NCBI RefSeq assembly: GCF_029893965.1
Contig: NZ_JARXXP010000009.1
Location: 62,001 to 126,000 of the forward strand
DNA: 64,000 nucleotides
Source: Paenibacillus sp. PastM-3
GTDB taxonomy: Bacteria > Bacillota > Bacilli > Paenibacillales > Paenibacillaceae
Direction of reading: 5' to 3'
Part shown: positions 34,609-43,659 of the stretch, one piece after another
Numbering within the stretch: the stretch's first letter is position 1
How the letters are laid out: every line of letters starts with the position of its first letter
The notes under the pieces: model-generated
The model's input: only the letters and a program-made list of their open reading frames with translations
Told to the model about the DNA's origin: nothing
The model's database searches: none
Made by a program: the position numbers and the translations under genes

Positions 34609-36186
34609 TCACTTCATACTAATCGCAATCTCCTCCTGCAGCGGCAGCCAGTTGACGGTGGCGCCGAGCTGCTCGCTGATAAAACGCAGCGGGAGATAGA
34701 TTGTACCGTTCACAATGAACGGCGGTGTGGCGAGGGTGACTGATGTACCGTTGACGGTTGTCTCTCCGCTTACCGTATTAATGGAGATAGAGAGAGACGC
34801 TTTATTCACGGCGGTGCGGGTAATGGTTACTATTTTGTCCACCTTGGATGCTGTGCCGCCGTTATTGGTGGGAGTGGTCGTATGGTTCTCTTTATAGGCA
34901 ACGATGGCTCCCAGTTTATCAAATAGCGACCGCAAGGGAACGAAGTTCTGGCCGCCGCGGGTAATCACACCATTCGTCAGATTGACCGGCTCTCCGTTCA
35001 GGGTAACGGCTATCGGCTTCTGCATAGGCACCGGCTGGTCAAAGCTGAAATCATAGTTGGCGTAGCCGAGCTGAGCGTTTTTGTTGACGCCCCAGCCCCA
35101 GAGGGTGCCGTCACTCTTTTGCATAATGATGTGGCGTCCGCCGCCCTTTATGGAGGTAATATTGGAGGCCAGCAAGGTGAACACTGCATCTGCAGTAATC
35201 GTTTCTTCTCCGATGGAGGTTGTGTATACCTTGCCGTCCGCTGTTAAAGCCACGATAGATCGTTCCATAATATAGGCGTCCGTTACATTTCTGATTCCGG
35301 TGAAGCGCAGCGGTACCGTCTGCTCATGGAAGGTTGTGCCGTCGGAGCTGCCGGTAATGGTCATTCCCCGGAACCAGAGGTTAGCGCTATTGTCGATGGC
35401 AAGCGTGCTGCGCCCGTTATCACGTAGGATACGGATATCCTTCAGTCCGGTTACAGGTACCGGATTCATTACATCGCTCCCGGCAACCGGATTATAAATC
35501 GACTCGACGGGCCAGGTCCAGACCGTGCCGTCTCCGGCAAGCGCGAAGTTACTCTCCAGCTGGATGATTTGGCTCAGCTTCCGGACAGGCTGGAAGGAGG
35601 TAAGCTGATCGGTTGAGGTCCAGACCGTCCCGTCCTGCTTCAGGAACAGGAATCTTTTCCAGGAGCCTTGCTCATTATCCTCAAAATAACCCCCCGCAGC
35701 AGTTACTCCCTCTATTCCGCCAACAGGGGAGAAGGAGACCCGCGAGGTACCGTCGTCCGGTAACGTTGCCTGATAGACCGCACCAGCCCCGCTTACAGCC
35801 AGGTATGTACCCTGCACCAGTGCAAGGTCCGTCAAGCCAGTCATTTCCGGAACTTGTGCAGTCTCCATTGCTAAAGTCTTGGTATTGGTCTGCCATTGCC
35901 AGACGGAGAGATCCTGCTTAACCGCAAGCCCTCCGCCCCCGGCCAGGCCAAAGGAAGCTTTAACCTCCGCAAGTCCCGGCACACGTGTAGGCACCGAGCG
36001 GCTGTCGCCCCAGACCCAGAGGCTGCCGTCCTTTTTGATCAGGTGATCCGGCCCATAGGCGGCGATACTGGCAACAGCAGCTGCAGTGTCGGCTGCTGCC
36101 GCAGCTCCTCCGCTGCCGGCTGCAGGAAAGCCGGCTGCTGCAGCCAGGCTTAGCGCCAGGCCGAGCAATTTTGTCCATTTTTTCAT
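34609..36186 (-). CDS. Secreted RCC1-like repeat protein with copper-amine-oxidase-N stalk domain
   Basis: The 525-residue protein starts with a signal peptide (KKWTKLLGLALSLAAAAGFPAAG). Residues about 40-390 contain RCC1-type blades: HLIKKDGSLWVWGDS, LAVKQDLSVWQWQ, LFLKQDGTVWTS, FALAGDGTVWTW, and IIMQKSDGTLWGWGVNKNAQLG. Residues about 393-525 are a copper-amine-oxidase N-terminal (stalk) domain, with VPLRSLFDKLGA and YLPLRFISEQLGATVNW; an intervening segment (TTTPTNNGGTASKVDK) splits it. Such proteins are common in Paenibacillus and presumably fold as wall-associated beta-propellers. AAGGAGA precedes ATG 36186. It is divergent from dgk. Confidence 0.88.
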   Translation of the reverse strand: MKKWTKLLGLALSLAAAAGFPAAGSGGAAAAADTAAAVASIAAYGPDHLIKKDGSLWVWGDSRSVPTRVPGLAEVKASFGLAGGGGLAVKQDLSVWQWQTNTKTLAMETAQVPEMTGLTDLALVQGTYLAVSGAGAVYQATLPDDGTSRVSFSPVGGIEGVTAAGGYFEDNEQGSWKRFLFLKQDGTVWTSTDQLTSFQPVRKLSQIIQLESNFALAGDGTVWTWPVESIYNPVAGSDVMNPVPVTGLKDIRILRDNGRSTLAIDNSANLWFRGMTITGSSDGTTFHEQTVPLRFTGIRNVTDAYIMERSIVALTADGKVYTTSIGEETITADAVFTLLASNITSIKGGGRHIIMQKSDGTLWGWGVNKNAQLGYANYDFSFDQPVPMQKPIAVTLNGEPVNLTNGVITRGGQNFVPLRSLFDKLGAIVAYKENHTTTPTNNGGTASKVDKIVTITRTAVNKASLSISINTVSGETTVNGTSVTLATPPFIVNGTIYLPLRFISEQLGATVNWLPLQEEIAISMK

Positions 36187-36288
36187 AAGAGGTCTCCTTA
36201 GAATTTGAAATCCATTAACTTACAATTAGACGCTCCATCCATGTAAAAAGTTTCTGCAGAAAAATGTCGCTCATTGCCGGCTGACCTG

Positions 36289-36297
36289 TGATACAAT
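36289..36297 (+). promoter_or_regulatory. Extended -10 promoter of dgk-dck
   Basis: TGATACAAT (TGn plus TACAAT) 54 bp before the dgk start; no obvious -35. The surrounding CTGTGATACAATATCCTAGT nearly equals a site at 31423. Confidence 0.55.
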
Positions 36298-36350
36298 ATC
36301 CTAGTCTGTTTTTTTAGTTTTGTCCGTATCTGAGGAGGAAATCAGCGTTA

Positions 36351-36974
36351 ATGAAACATGCACCTTTTATTGCAGTGGAAGGCCCGATCGGAGCCGGAAA
36401 AACCACCCTTGCTACCATGCTGGCGGCTGAGCTTGAGCTTCCGATGATTAAAGAGATTGTTGAAGAGAATCCGTTCCTGGACAAGTTCTATCAGAACATG
36501 GATGACTGGAGCTTCCAGCTCGAAATGTTCTTTCTATGTAACAGGTACAAGCAGCTGGAAGACACCGTGACCGAGTATATAGTGAAAGGGAAGCCGGTTA
36601 TCTCGGATTATCATATTTATAAAAATCTGATTTTTAGCGAACGGACGCTGAAGGGGACGAAGCGGGACAAATACCGTGAAATTTACCATGTGCTCACCGA
36701 TGATCTGCCGAAGCCGGACATCATTCTATATATCAGGGCAGATCTGGATACACTGCTGGCGAGAATCGCCAAGCGCGCCCGTCCGTTTGAGGAGGAAATT
36801 TCCAAGGCTTATCTGCAGCAGCTGATCGAGGATTACGACGATGCCATGGCCCAGCTTGCCATCCGCGAGCCGTCGACGGTTATTGTTACTATTGATGGGA
36901 ATAAGGTTGATTTTGTGGAAAATCAGGAGGATTACCACACCATCGCCGCACAATTAAAGGAGCTTATGAAATGA
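36351..36974 (+). CDS. dgk: Deoxyguanosine/deoxyadenosine kinase
   Basis: The 207-residue protein has the P-loop AVEGPIGAGKTTLA, the substrate-site EEIVEENPFLDKFYQNM-like segment (KEIVEENPFLDKFY), MFFLCNRYKQLED, the D-Y-H of PVISDYHIYKNLIF in place of the DRS found in dCK-type enzymes, and LLARIAKRARPFE as lid. This combination is that of Bacillus deoxyguanosine kinase, which phosphorylates purine deoxynucleosides for salvage. ATG 36351 has GAGGAGG 11 nt upstream. Its TGA overlaps the ATG of the next kinase. Confidence 0.93.
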   Translation: MKHAPFIAVEGPIGAGKTTLATMLAAELELPMIKEIVEENPFLDKFYQNMDDWSFQLEMFFLCNRYKQLEDTVTEYIVKGKPVISDYHIYKNLIFSERTLKGTKRDKYREIYHVLTDDLPKPDIILYIRADLDTLLARIAKRARPFEEEISKAYLQQLIEDYDDAMAQLAIREPSTVIVTIDGNKVDFVENQEDYHTIAAQLKELMK

Positions 36975-37624
36975 ACACATACAACATTCCGGAGAACGCT
37001 ATTATTACAGTAGCCGGAACGGTGGGCGTCGGGAAATCGACTCTGACCGGAGCGCTGGCGGAGCGGCTGAACTTCCAGACCTCGCTGGAGCAGGTTGACC
37101 ACAACCCTTACCTGGAGAAGTTCTACCATGATTTTGAGCGGTGGAGCTTCCATCTGCAGATTTACTTCCTGGCGGAGCGGTTCAAGGAGCAGAAAAAAAT
37201 GTTCGAGCTGGGCGGCGGCTTTGTGCAGGACCGTTCGATTTATGAGGACACCGGGATTTTTGCCAAAATGCATGCCGATCAAGGCACCATGTCCAAGACT
37301 GACTATGACACGTATACCAGCCTGTATGAGGCTATGGTGATGACGCCGTATTTCCCGCATCCTGACGTGCTGATCTATATCGAAGGCAGCCTGCCGTCGA
37401 TCCTCACCCGGATCAATGAACGCGGCCGCGAGATGGAAATCCAGACCGATGTCTCCTATTGGGAGCATATGCACGGACGTTATTCCCAGTGGATCAACGA
37501 GTTCAGCGCCTGTCCGGTGCTGCGCCTGAATATCGATGACTATGATGTAAAAGATCCGGCTTCAATGTCCGCGATTCTGGAGCAGGTGGGCAAGGCGATT
37601 AACCGGGGTGCGGTAGCGAAGTAA
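36971..37624 (+). CDS. dck: Deoxyadenosine/deoxycytidine kinase
   Basis: The 217-residue partner has P-loop TVAGTVGVGKSTLTGALAERL, the conserved LEQVDHNPYLEKFYHDFERWSFHLQIYFLAERF, the catalytic-site DRSIYEDTGIFAKM and lid region RINERGREMEIQ. It matches B. subtilis deoxyadenosine/deoxycytidine kinase. The start overlaps the dgk stop by 4 bp (ATGA), giving a coupled two-enzyme salvage operon covering all but dT. An intrinsic terminator follows. Confidence 0.94.
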   Translation: MNTYNIPENAIITVAGTVGVGKSTLTGALAERLNFQTSLEQVDHNPYLEKFYHDFERWSFHLQIYFLAERFKEQKKMFELGGGFVQDRSIYEDTGIFAKMHADQGTMSKTDYDTYTSLYEAMVMTPYFPHPDVLIYIEGSLPSILTRINERGREMEIQTDVSYWEHMHGRYSQWINEFSACPVLRLNIDDYDVKDPASMSAILEQVGKAINRGAVAK

Positions 37625-37650
37625 TATTTTATATAGAGTATAGAGTGAGA

Positions 37651-37677
37651 GCCAATCGCGAGCGGTTGGCTTTTTTT
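37651..37677 (+). terminator. Intrinsic terminator after dck
   Basis: GCCAATCGC (37651-37659) pairs with GCGGTTGGC (37662-37670), followed by seven T residues. Confidence 0.8.
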
Positions 37678-37891
37678 GTTTTTACAGGCATATAAAACTT
37701 GCACAAAAACAAATAAAAAGTCGAATAAACAAAAATATTTTCTAGGAAAAAGAAAAAAATACGCATTTTTATGTAATTAACCCCCTTTTATCCCCTCTGA
37801 AACAGTATTTTGTCGAGATTTGTTAAGAGTTTGTTTAGAGCTCCCTGCTAGAATGAATTTTAGATATGAAAAAATAGGTATTTTGAATCTG

Positions 37892-37997
37892 ATCATTCTT
37901 GTCCGTCGTAAGGGAGCCGAAAGGAGAGAGCGTGCAGACACAAGGTAAAAGAGACTAAACACCAACCATTCTTGTAGGACGGCGGACTTAGAATGAT
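37892..37997 (+). promoter_or_regulatory. Leader of the giant surface operon: long inverted repeat with possible upstream frame
   Basis: ATCATTCTTGTCCGTCGT (37892-37909) is complementary to ACGGCGGACTTAGAATGAT (37979-37997) except for a small internal loop and one G-T pair. The 69-nt loop includes AAGGAGAG (37921-37927 region) followed after 4 nt by GTG 37932, opening an 8-codon frame ending in TAA at 37956-37958. The main ribosome-binding site (AGGGGGAG, 38007-38014) is just outside the stem. No known riboswitch was recognised. The rest of the gap 37678-37891 is A/T-rich; TAGAAT at 37849 is a weak -10 candidate. Confidence 0.5.
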
Positions 37998-38021
37998 GAA
38001 ACAATAAGGGGGAGCATCGAA

Positions 38022-41000
38022 TTGCTGATGAGCAGGAAAGCAAAGAAATACACCGCATTAAGTCTGACGATTATTATGCTGCTGTCTTTGATACCTGATA
38101 TGTGGACAGGGCGGGTGCAGGCTGCGGCAAAAGACATTGAAGTGGTCTTTAAGAGCGGGGCGCGTATAGGAAATCTGTCCTATTCTGCTACCAATACATT
38201 TATTAACTTCTATAACAATCAGGTAGAAGGGTTCAGACAGACTGAGACGGATAAGGATGCTCAATATGACTGGGCAGGCGGCGATATTTTTGCTGGTGTC
38301 AACGATAATGAAGCAACGGTTCAATTCGAAGTCCGCGTAGCAGACAATCCGATTTTGCGCGAAATGGCCATGAGCGGACATGCCGAAATGAAGACCGGGT
38401 TCGCGGTTCTGAGACGCCACTCCGGGTTTTTATGGACACGTCAATCTGCTATTAATATAAGCATCGATGGAAAGACGCTAATTAGTGAAAGAACCGGAGG
38501 CAGCCAGGTTTATAACAAATCGGCCTCTGCCATTATCAAGCCAAACTCCGTTATTAACGTGTGGGTCTACGGTGAAGGGGATGACGATGGTGAGGCGGCA
38601 GGTGTACGCGGCTTCTACCTCAAATTCGAGGACATGCAGCGTCCGGTGCTGAAAGACTACACTTTCACCGGCAACGGTGCAACCCGTGAGAATACAACAA
38701 TCAACCAGACTGAGCTGTATGTGAAAAAGAGCGAAAATGTAACGGTCGCCTACAATTTCACAGAGCCGGTTAAGCCTACAACGCTGGTAGCCAGCAACTC
38801 TGACTTTTTCCTCCGGCATCCGTTGTTTATGAATCCGGCGGGGACCGGACTTCCCGGGGCGGGGCAGATGCAGTATCTGGAGAACACCACTTACAGCTCC
38901 TCCAATCTGAGTACGCTGAATAATTCGATCGCCTTCTCCTACAGCCCGAATGAATACTCCCAGAGCGGAAACCTTCCGGTGGAGCCGAAGATTGCAGGGA
39001 CAACCCCGAACAATCCTCCGATGGAACAGACCATGCAGGAGAAATTCACGGCAGCCGGACTTGCCGATGCAGCGGGTAATATGGCGACGATCAGCTTCCC
39101 GAATGCAGGCAGCTCAGCGAGCTTGCCGAATGTACAGGGCAAGACAGTCGATCCGTTCAACTATAAGAGCGGCGGTTACCGGGTCATTGTCGATGCGGTG
39201 CGGCCGAAGTACACAAAGGTTGGTAACGGCATCCAGCCGGAGATTTTGACCGGGGTGACGCTTAATGAAGGCGATGTTATTGATTTTACGGTGCAAATGA
39301 CCGAAGAAGCCGTTGTTAAAAAAGGCTGGGTTACTGCCCAGACCTTCCTGCGCTTCAATAACGGCATGAAGGCTTACTACACTGGCGGTTCCAATACAAA
39401 GAACTGGACGTTCCGGATGACGGTGCCCGGCGGTACTGCGGTAGAGGCTCCGCTGCTTAAGGTCATTGCACTTTCGCATGATGCGAAGGGTGACAATACC
39501 GACATCAACGTTATTCAGGACTATGCCGGTAACCTGCTGTTCCAGCCGGCCAACTATGACGGCGAGCATGTGGACGGTGATACGTCGCTGGTCAATTCCA
39601 AGATCGACTGGGCGAATCTGTCCATCGACAATACGCTGCCGATCATCGGCTACCGTTATGAAACAGGCGGAGGCAGCAATACGACTTATCAGAAAAAAGG
39701 CAAGGTTACCATTGATGCCAATGATCCGGCAGTAAAGGTACCTGCGTATGATCCGGTTACTGCGGACCGCGGCCTTGACAGACCAAGCCGGGGGATTTAC
39801 CGCCCGTCGAATATGACCGGTTCGGCTTCACCGTCGGTTGGCCTGGTGTACTACCTGTGGAGCCAGAGTCCGGCAGATCCGTTCGCTTCCGTAGCGGATG
39901 ATAACTATGCTGCGCTTAAACGCTATGCGTTGTCTGCGAAGCAGCCTTCCGAGGAACTGTATCCGGACGAGTTCCAGGATATCAAGCTCCAAGTTGCCAA
40001 TAACAAGACGAACCTGCTGACACCTCCGGCAGAAGCCTTTACCTCTGAGAACAGCGGAGAGTGGTATCTGCACACATGGACTGCAGACATGACCTGGGAT
40101 TCAGCGCGTGAGCTGAAGCAGTACGAGCTGAAGCAGCAATATGTCAGAGAGCATGATGAGCAGTACAAGGCCTGGCTTGCAGAGGCTCCAGGCACGGAAG
40201 ATGAAAAAATCCTGTATGCCGACAACAAGGCACTGGTTGCGGTAGGACAATACGGCGATACAAATGTATGGAAGCTGGACTACTTCAAGAAGGATGACTC
40301 CAACTGGACACATAACGTAGGTATCCTGAAGCTGGACAACCAGGTTCCTTCCATTGCTAATGGTACTCCGAGCAACGACAACTCGAACAGCGTTGAGATT
40401 ACAGCCCTTGTATCTGATCCGCACAGCGGCATCGATACCGTGAAGTACCAGTGGGTTAAAGACGGCAATCAGCCGGCGGATGTGGACTGGAAGCCGGCGA
40501 ACTACAATGGCACAACAGTAACCCAGTCAACCTACGAGGATGTTTTTGAGGATGGCAGCTACTGGCTCTACCTTAAGGCGGCTGATAAAGCCGGTAACGA
40601 AATTACGGATGTGGCTTACAGCAAGACGGTCACTGTGAATTCACAGGACAGCATGCCCGCTGAATTCACCCCACCGTCCAACCCGAACTATGTACAGAGT
40701 CATGATGTCATGTTCAGCATTGGAGGCATTACACCGGACTTTGTCGGATATGCCATTACCGGCAGCTCCAATCATCCGGCTGGCGACAATGAATTTACGG
40801 CACTGGAGCCGGTAGAAATAACGGAAAAAAAATCGCTTCTGGAAGCATCACCATCACCTTCACCGTCTTCATCAGCTGAAGCAGGCAGCGGCGGAGCAGA
40901 AGCAACGCCAACACCTGCTCCAGGTGAAGGCAGAGGAGCGGAAATCACTCCGGCACCAACACCCGCAGCCGATCCGGCTGTAGAACCGGCAGTCGGCGCA

Positions 41001-43631
41001 GCGGTCGGACCGGCGGCAATGATGAAGCTGCTGTCCGTTGGCCTGCTGAATACAGGCAGCTTTAAGCAAGTGGCTGTCAATACACTGGAGGCTACACCTG
41101 CTCCTGAAGCTTCGGCAACACCGGCACCAACTGCCGCACCGGAAGCATCGCCGTCTGCGGATGCTGAGCTGACAGAAGGGACAGATCAGGCAGCCATGCT
41201 GCTGGCGGCAGAAGAAGAGCCTGAGAAGATCACATATCTGATTCCGGCCGATGCCACCAAGAACGGTGTGCAGTATGTGCATTTAATTGTGAAGCAGGGC
41301 GACAAGGCGTATTACTACTCCAAAGCCTATTATTTTGATAATGAGCCGTCATCAGTAACCTACAGCAAGAACGGCGTTAATTATCCGCTGCCTAAGCAGT
41401 CGCTGAGTGTTACGATTTCTGAACTGTACAGCAAGACAGGCGCTAAGACGAAATACCAATGGGTCAAGGCGGATGCTCCTGCACCGGATGCAGTCTCCCA
41501 GGGATGGACAGACCTTCCGGTCGGCGGAGCCGTTGAAATTACCGGCAAGGATCTGAAGCCGGGGGAAGTAGCCGATTACACCCTGTATGTGTGGTCCGTT
41601 GACGGAGCAGGCAACAGTGTCATCTCCCACACGCCTGAAAGCTTCAAGGTTTCAGCGAGCGGAGATACAGAAGCGCCTCCGGCAGCAGCCGAATCAGCAC
41701 TTCTGTATCTGTCAGGTGATGAAGAAGACGGCTATACAGCGATTGTGAAGCTGAGCATCGAGACAGAGGATAAAGCAGGCTATGAATATTCCATTTCGCC
41801 GGATAACGGCGCAAGCTGGGTGAACTGGAAGCCTTACACGAATTTTGTATCGGTTAAGGTTCCTACAGCCAATCCTGCATTCCTGGAAGTGATGGTGAAG
41901 TACAGAACGCCGGGCGGCAAGATCAGCGACGCTGCGAAGCTGAAGATACCGGCCCAGATGCCGGATGATGCTCCGGTATATGCACTGGCCAGCATGAACA
42001 CTACGAGCCCAGTGAATGCAACTGTGGGTGCCAATATTGAGGTGGCTGTTCCTGCAGGCGTCAAGGTTATTGTCGGAAAGGTGAATCCAACCGTACCGAC
42101 ACGCACCGGCAATACCTTTAATGTCAAAGAGAACGGCTTCTACAGCTTTGATCTGATTGATCTTAATGATGCCGAGCGTACAGACACCCTGTATGTTGTC
42201 GTTAAGAATGTGGATGGAACGGCGCCGATGGCTACCGTAGAATATCCGTTCACAGCACTGACGAACAGCAATGTTACAGCACAGCTGGTCGACCCATCAG
42301 AACCGATTATTATCACGAACAACAACGGCAAGAGCTCTTACACCTTTAAGGAGAACGGTTCGTTTACCTTTGAATTCAAGGATGCCGCAGGCAACACCGG
42401 CACAGCGGTAGCCACAGTGAACAATATTGATAAAGAAGCACCTAAGGTGAAAATTGTCCGCTCGTACCAGTACGGGCCTGACGGCAGCAAGGAGTTCGGC
42501 ACGATTAAGGACGGCAACGGCAATGTGGTGCTCTCCTCCGGAGTGACGCTGGAAGTGCAAAAGGCGGATAACTCGGCGAAGCAGATCTTTATCACAAGCC
42601 AGAATCAGACCGTATCACTGAAAGAGAACGGTGTAGGTTCCTTTACTGTAGCTGACCAGTTCGGTAATACGACAGTGATCAAAGAGACTGTAACCAATAT
42701 CCTGAACACAGCGCCGGATGCGGATAAAATCACTTATACGTTCGTGGACGCTGCAGGCCAAGCAGTACCTGACAGCAAGATCGTTACGATCGGCGGACAG
42801 GAGTACGCACAAGGTAAGGTGAAAGTGACGGTGTCCGGCAAGACGACAGCACCGAATATGGTGTTCTCGGGACTCAAGCCGATTCAGTCGGGCGCAAGCT
42901 ACACGAACAAAATCAGTGCGGCTGACGGCACATTCACTTACTCAAGAGAATTTGAAAGCGCCGGTTCAACGGTAATGACGATCTCCGACCTGCTCGGTAA
43001 TTCGAGCAAAATTCCGGTTACGGTAAAAGGTCTGGATAACACGGCCCCTGAGCTGACCTTGAAAAAGAGCGCTGTCGGCATTGCCCAGAACAAGCAGAAC
43101 TTTAACTTCGCCGTTGACCTCGGCGGCTACACCGTCTCCGATAATGTATCGGCGGCAGCAAATGTGAAGGTGGCTGTTACCGGTCTTGATCTGACGAAGC
43201 TGGGCCGCCAGCAGGTTACTTACACTGCAACTGACCAGGTCGGCAATAAAACCGTTGCGACGCAGGATGTTATTGTCGTGAAGGACGGCGGACTGCTTAT
43301 TTTCGGGGACGATACACTGATTTCGGCATCCTCCGGAGAATCCGCATTGTTCAGCAGCAATACCATTACCTTCAAGATCAGCGGCTACAACACAATGAAG
43401 GTTTCAGGCGCTGACAAAGTGAATGAGTGGGGTACATTCGATCTGATGTATCAGTCAGGGCTCTACCGCGAAGGGCAAATGAAAACAATCGCTACCAAAA
43501 TCACCTATGATCAGCTCGTGAGCGGACAGTACAAGGTTACTTTCCCGAAAGCCGGCTGGTACACAATTATCGTGAGAACGCAGGAGCGCGACCGTGAGTA
43601 TGCGACCTTCTTCGTTAGCAGCACGAACTAG
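38022..43631 (+). CDS. Giant exported Ig-like repeat protein with Pro/Ala-rich stalk (giant surface operon, gene 1)
   Basis: A 1869-residue protein. Signal peptide (about 1-34, ALSLTIIMLLSLIPDMWTG ... VQA). Several Ig-like and FN3-like beta domains follow, with repeated KTVTVNSQD- and KAADKAGNEITD-type ends in the middle part. Residues about 941-1067 are a low-complexity linker of Ser, Pro, Ala, Thr and Glu (ASPSPSPSSS, ATPTPAPGEG, ASATPAPTAAPEASPS) resembling a wall-spanning stalk. The C-terminal half has more Ig-type modules, each with a TAxVTVxNIDKEAPKV- or TATDQVGNKT-like edge (for example FKDAAGNTGTAVATVNNID). There is no SLH, LPxTG, or membrane anchor. The start is TTG 38022, 8 nt after AGGGGGAG. 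The next giant gene starts 28 bp downstream. Function unknown; I infer a structural surface component. Confidence 0.82.
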   Translation: MLMSRKAKKYTALSLTIIMLLSLIPDMWTGRVQAAAKDIEVVFKSGARIGNLSYSATNTFINFYNNQVEGFRQTETDKDAQYDWAGGDIFAGVNDNEATVQFEVRVADNPILREMAMSGHAEMKTGFAVLRRHSGFLWTRQSAINISIDGKTLISERTGGSQVYNKSASAIIKPNSVINVWVYGEGDDDGEAAGVRGFYLKFEDMQRPVLKDYTFTGNGATRENTTINQTELYVKKSENVTVAYNFTEPVKPTTLVASNSDFFLRHPLFMNPAGTGLPGAGQMQYLENTTYSSSNLSTLNNSIAFSYSPNEYSQSGNLPVEPKIAGTTPNNPPMEQTMQEKFTAAGLADAAGNMATISFPNAGSSASLPNVQGKTVDPFNYKSGGYRVIVDAVRPKYTKVGNGIQPEILTGVTLNEGDVIDFTVQMTEEAVVKKGWVTAQTFLRFNNGMKAYYTGGSNTKNWTFRMTVPGGTAVEAPLLKVIALSHDAKGDNTDINVIQDYAGNLLFQPANYDGEHVDGDTSLVNSKIDWANLSIDNTLPIIGYRYETGGGSNTTYQKKGKVTIDANDPAVKVPAYDPVTADRGLDRPSRGIYRPSNMTGSASPSVGLVYYLWSQSPADPFASVADDNYAALKRYALSAKQPSEELYPDEFQDIKLQVANNKTNLLTPPAEAFTSENSGEWYLHTWTADMTWDSARELKQYELKQQYVREHDEQYKAWLAEAPGTEDEKILYADNKALVAVGQYGDTNVWKLDYFKKDDSNWTHNVGILKLDNQVPSIANGTPSNDNSNSVEITALVSDPHSGIDTVKYQWVKDGNQPADVDWKPANYNGTTVTQSTYEDVFEDGSYWLYLKAADKAGNEITDVAYSKTVTVNSQDSMPAEFTPPSNPNYVQSHDVMFSIGGITPDFVGYAITGSSNHPAGDNEFTALEPVEITEKKSLLEASPSPSPSSSAEAGSGGAEATPTPAPGEGRGAEITPAPTPAADPAVEPAVGAAVGPAAMMKLLSVGLLNTGSFKQVAVNTLEATPAPEASATPAPTAAPEASPSADAELTEGTDQAAMLLAAEEEPEKITYLIPADATKNGVQYVHLIVKQGDKAYYYSKAYYFDNEPSSVTYSKNGVNYPLPKQSLSVTISELYSKTGAKTKYQWVKADAPAPDAVSQGWTDLPVGGAVEITGKDLKPGEVADYTLYVWSVDGAGNSVISHTPESFKVSASGDTEAPPAAAESALLYLSGDEEDGYTAIVKLSIETEDKAGYEYSISPDNGASWVNWKPYTNFVSVKVPTANPAFLEVMVKYRTPGGKISDAAKLKIPAQMPDDAPVYALASMNTTSPVNATVGANIEVAVPAGVKVIVGKVNPTVPTRTGNTFNVKENGFYSFDLIDLNDAERTDTLYVVVKNVDGTAPMATVEYPFTALTNSNVTAQLVDPSEPIIITNNNGKSSYTFKENGSFTFEFKDAAGNTGTAVATVNNIDKEAPKVKIVRSYQYGPDGSKEFGTIKDGNGNVVLSSGVTLEVQKADNSAKQIFITSQNQTVSLKENGVGSFTVADQFGNTTVIKETVTNILNTAPDADKITYTFVDAAGQAVPDSKIVTIGGQEYAQGKVKVTVSGKTTAPNMVFSGLKPIQSGASYTNKISAADGTFTYSREFESAGSTVMTISDLLGNSSKIPVTVKGLDNTAPELTLKKSAVGIAQNKQNFNFAVDLGGYTVSDNVSAAANVKVAVTGLDLTKLGRQQVTYTATDQVGNKTVATQDVIVVKDGGLLIFGDDTLISASSGESALFSSNTITFKISGYNTMKVSGADKVNEWGTFDLMYQSGLYREGQMKTIATKITYDQLVSGQYKVTFPKAGWYTIIVRTQERDREYATFFVSSTN

Positions 43632-43659
43632 AAAAGAACTATGAACAGGGGGACTATAG

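Noticed and set aside
37678-38021. Known riboswitch (cyclic-di-GMP, SAM, or similar) in the giant-operon leader
   Set aside because: No conserved core of a class I know could be matched; only the inverted repeat and the small upstream frame are supported.
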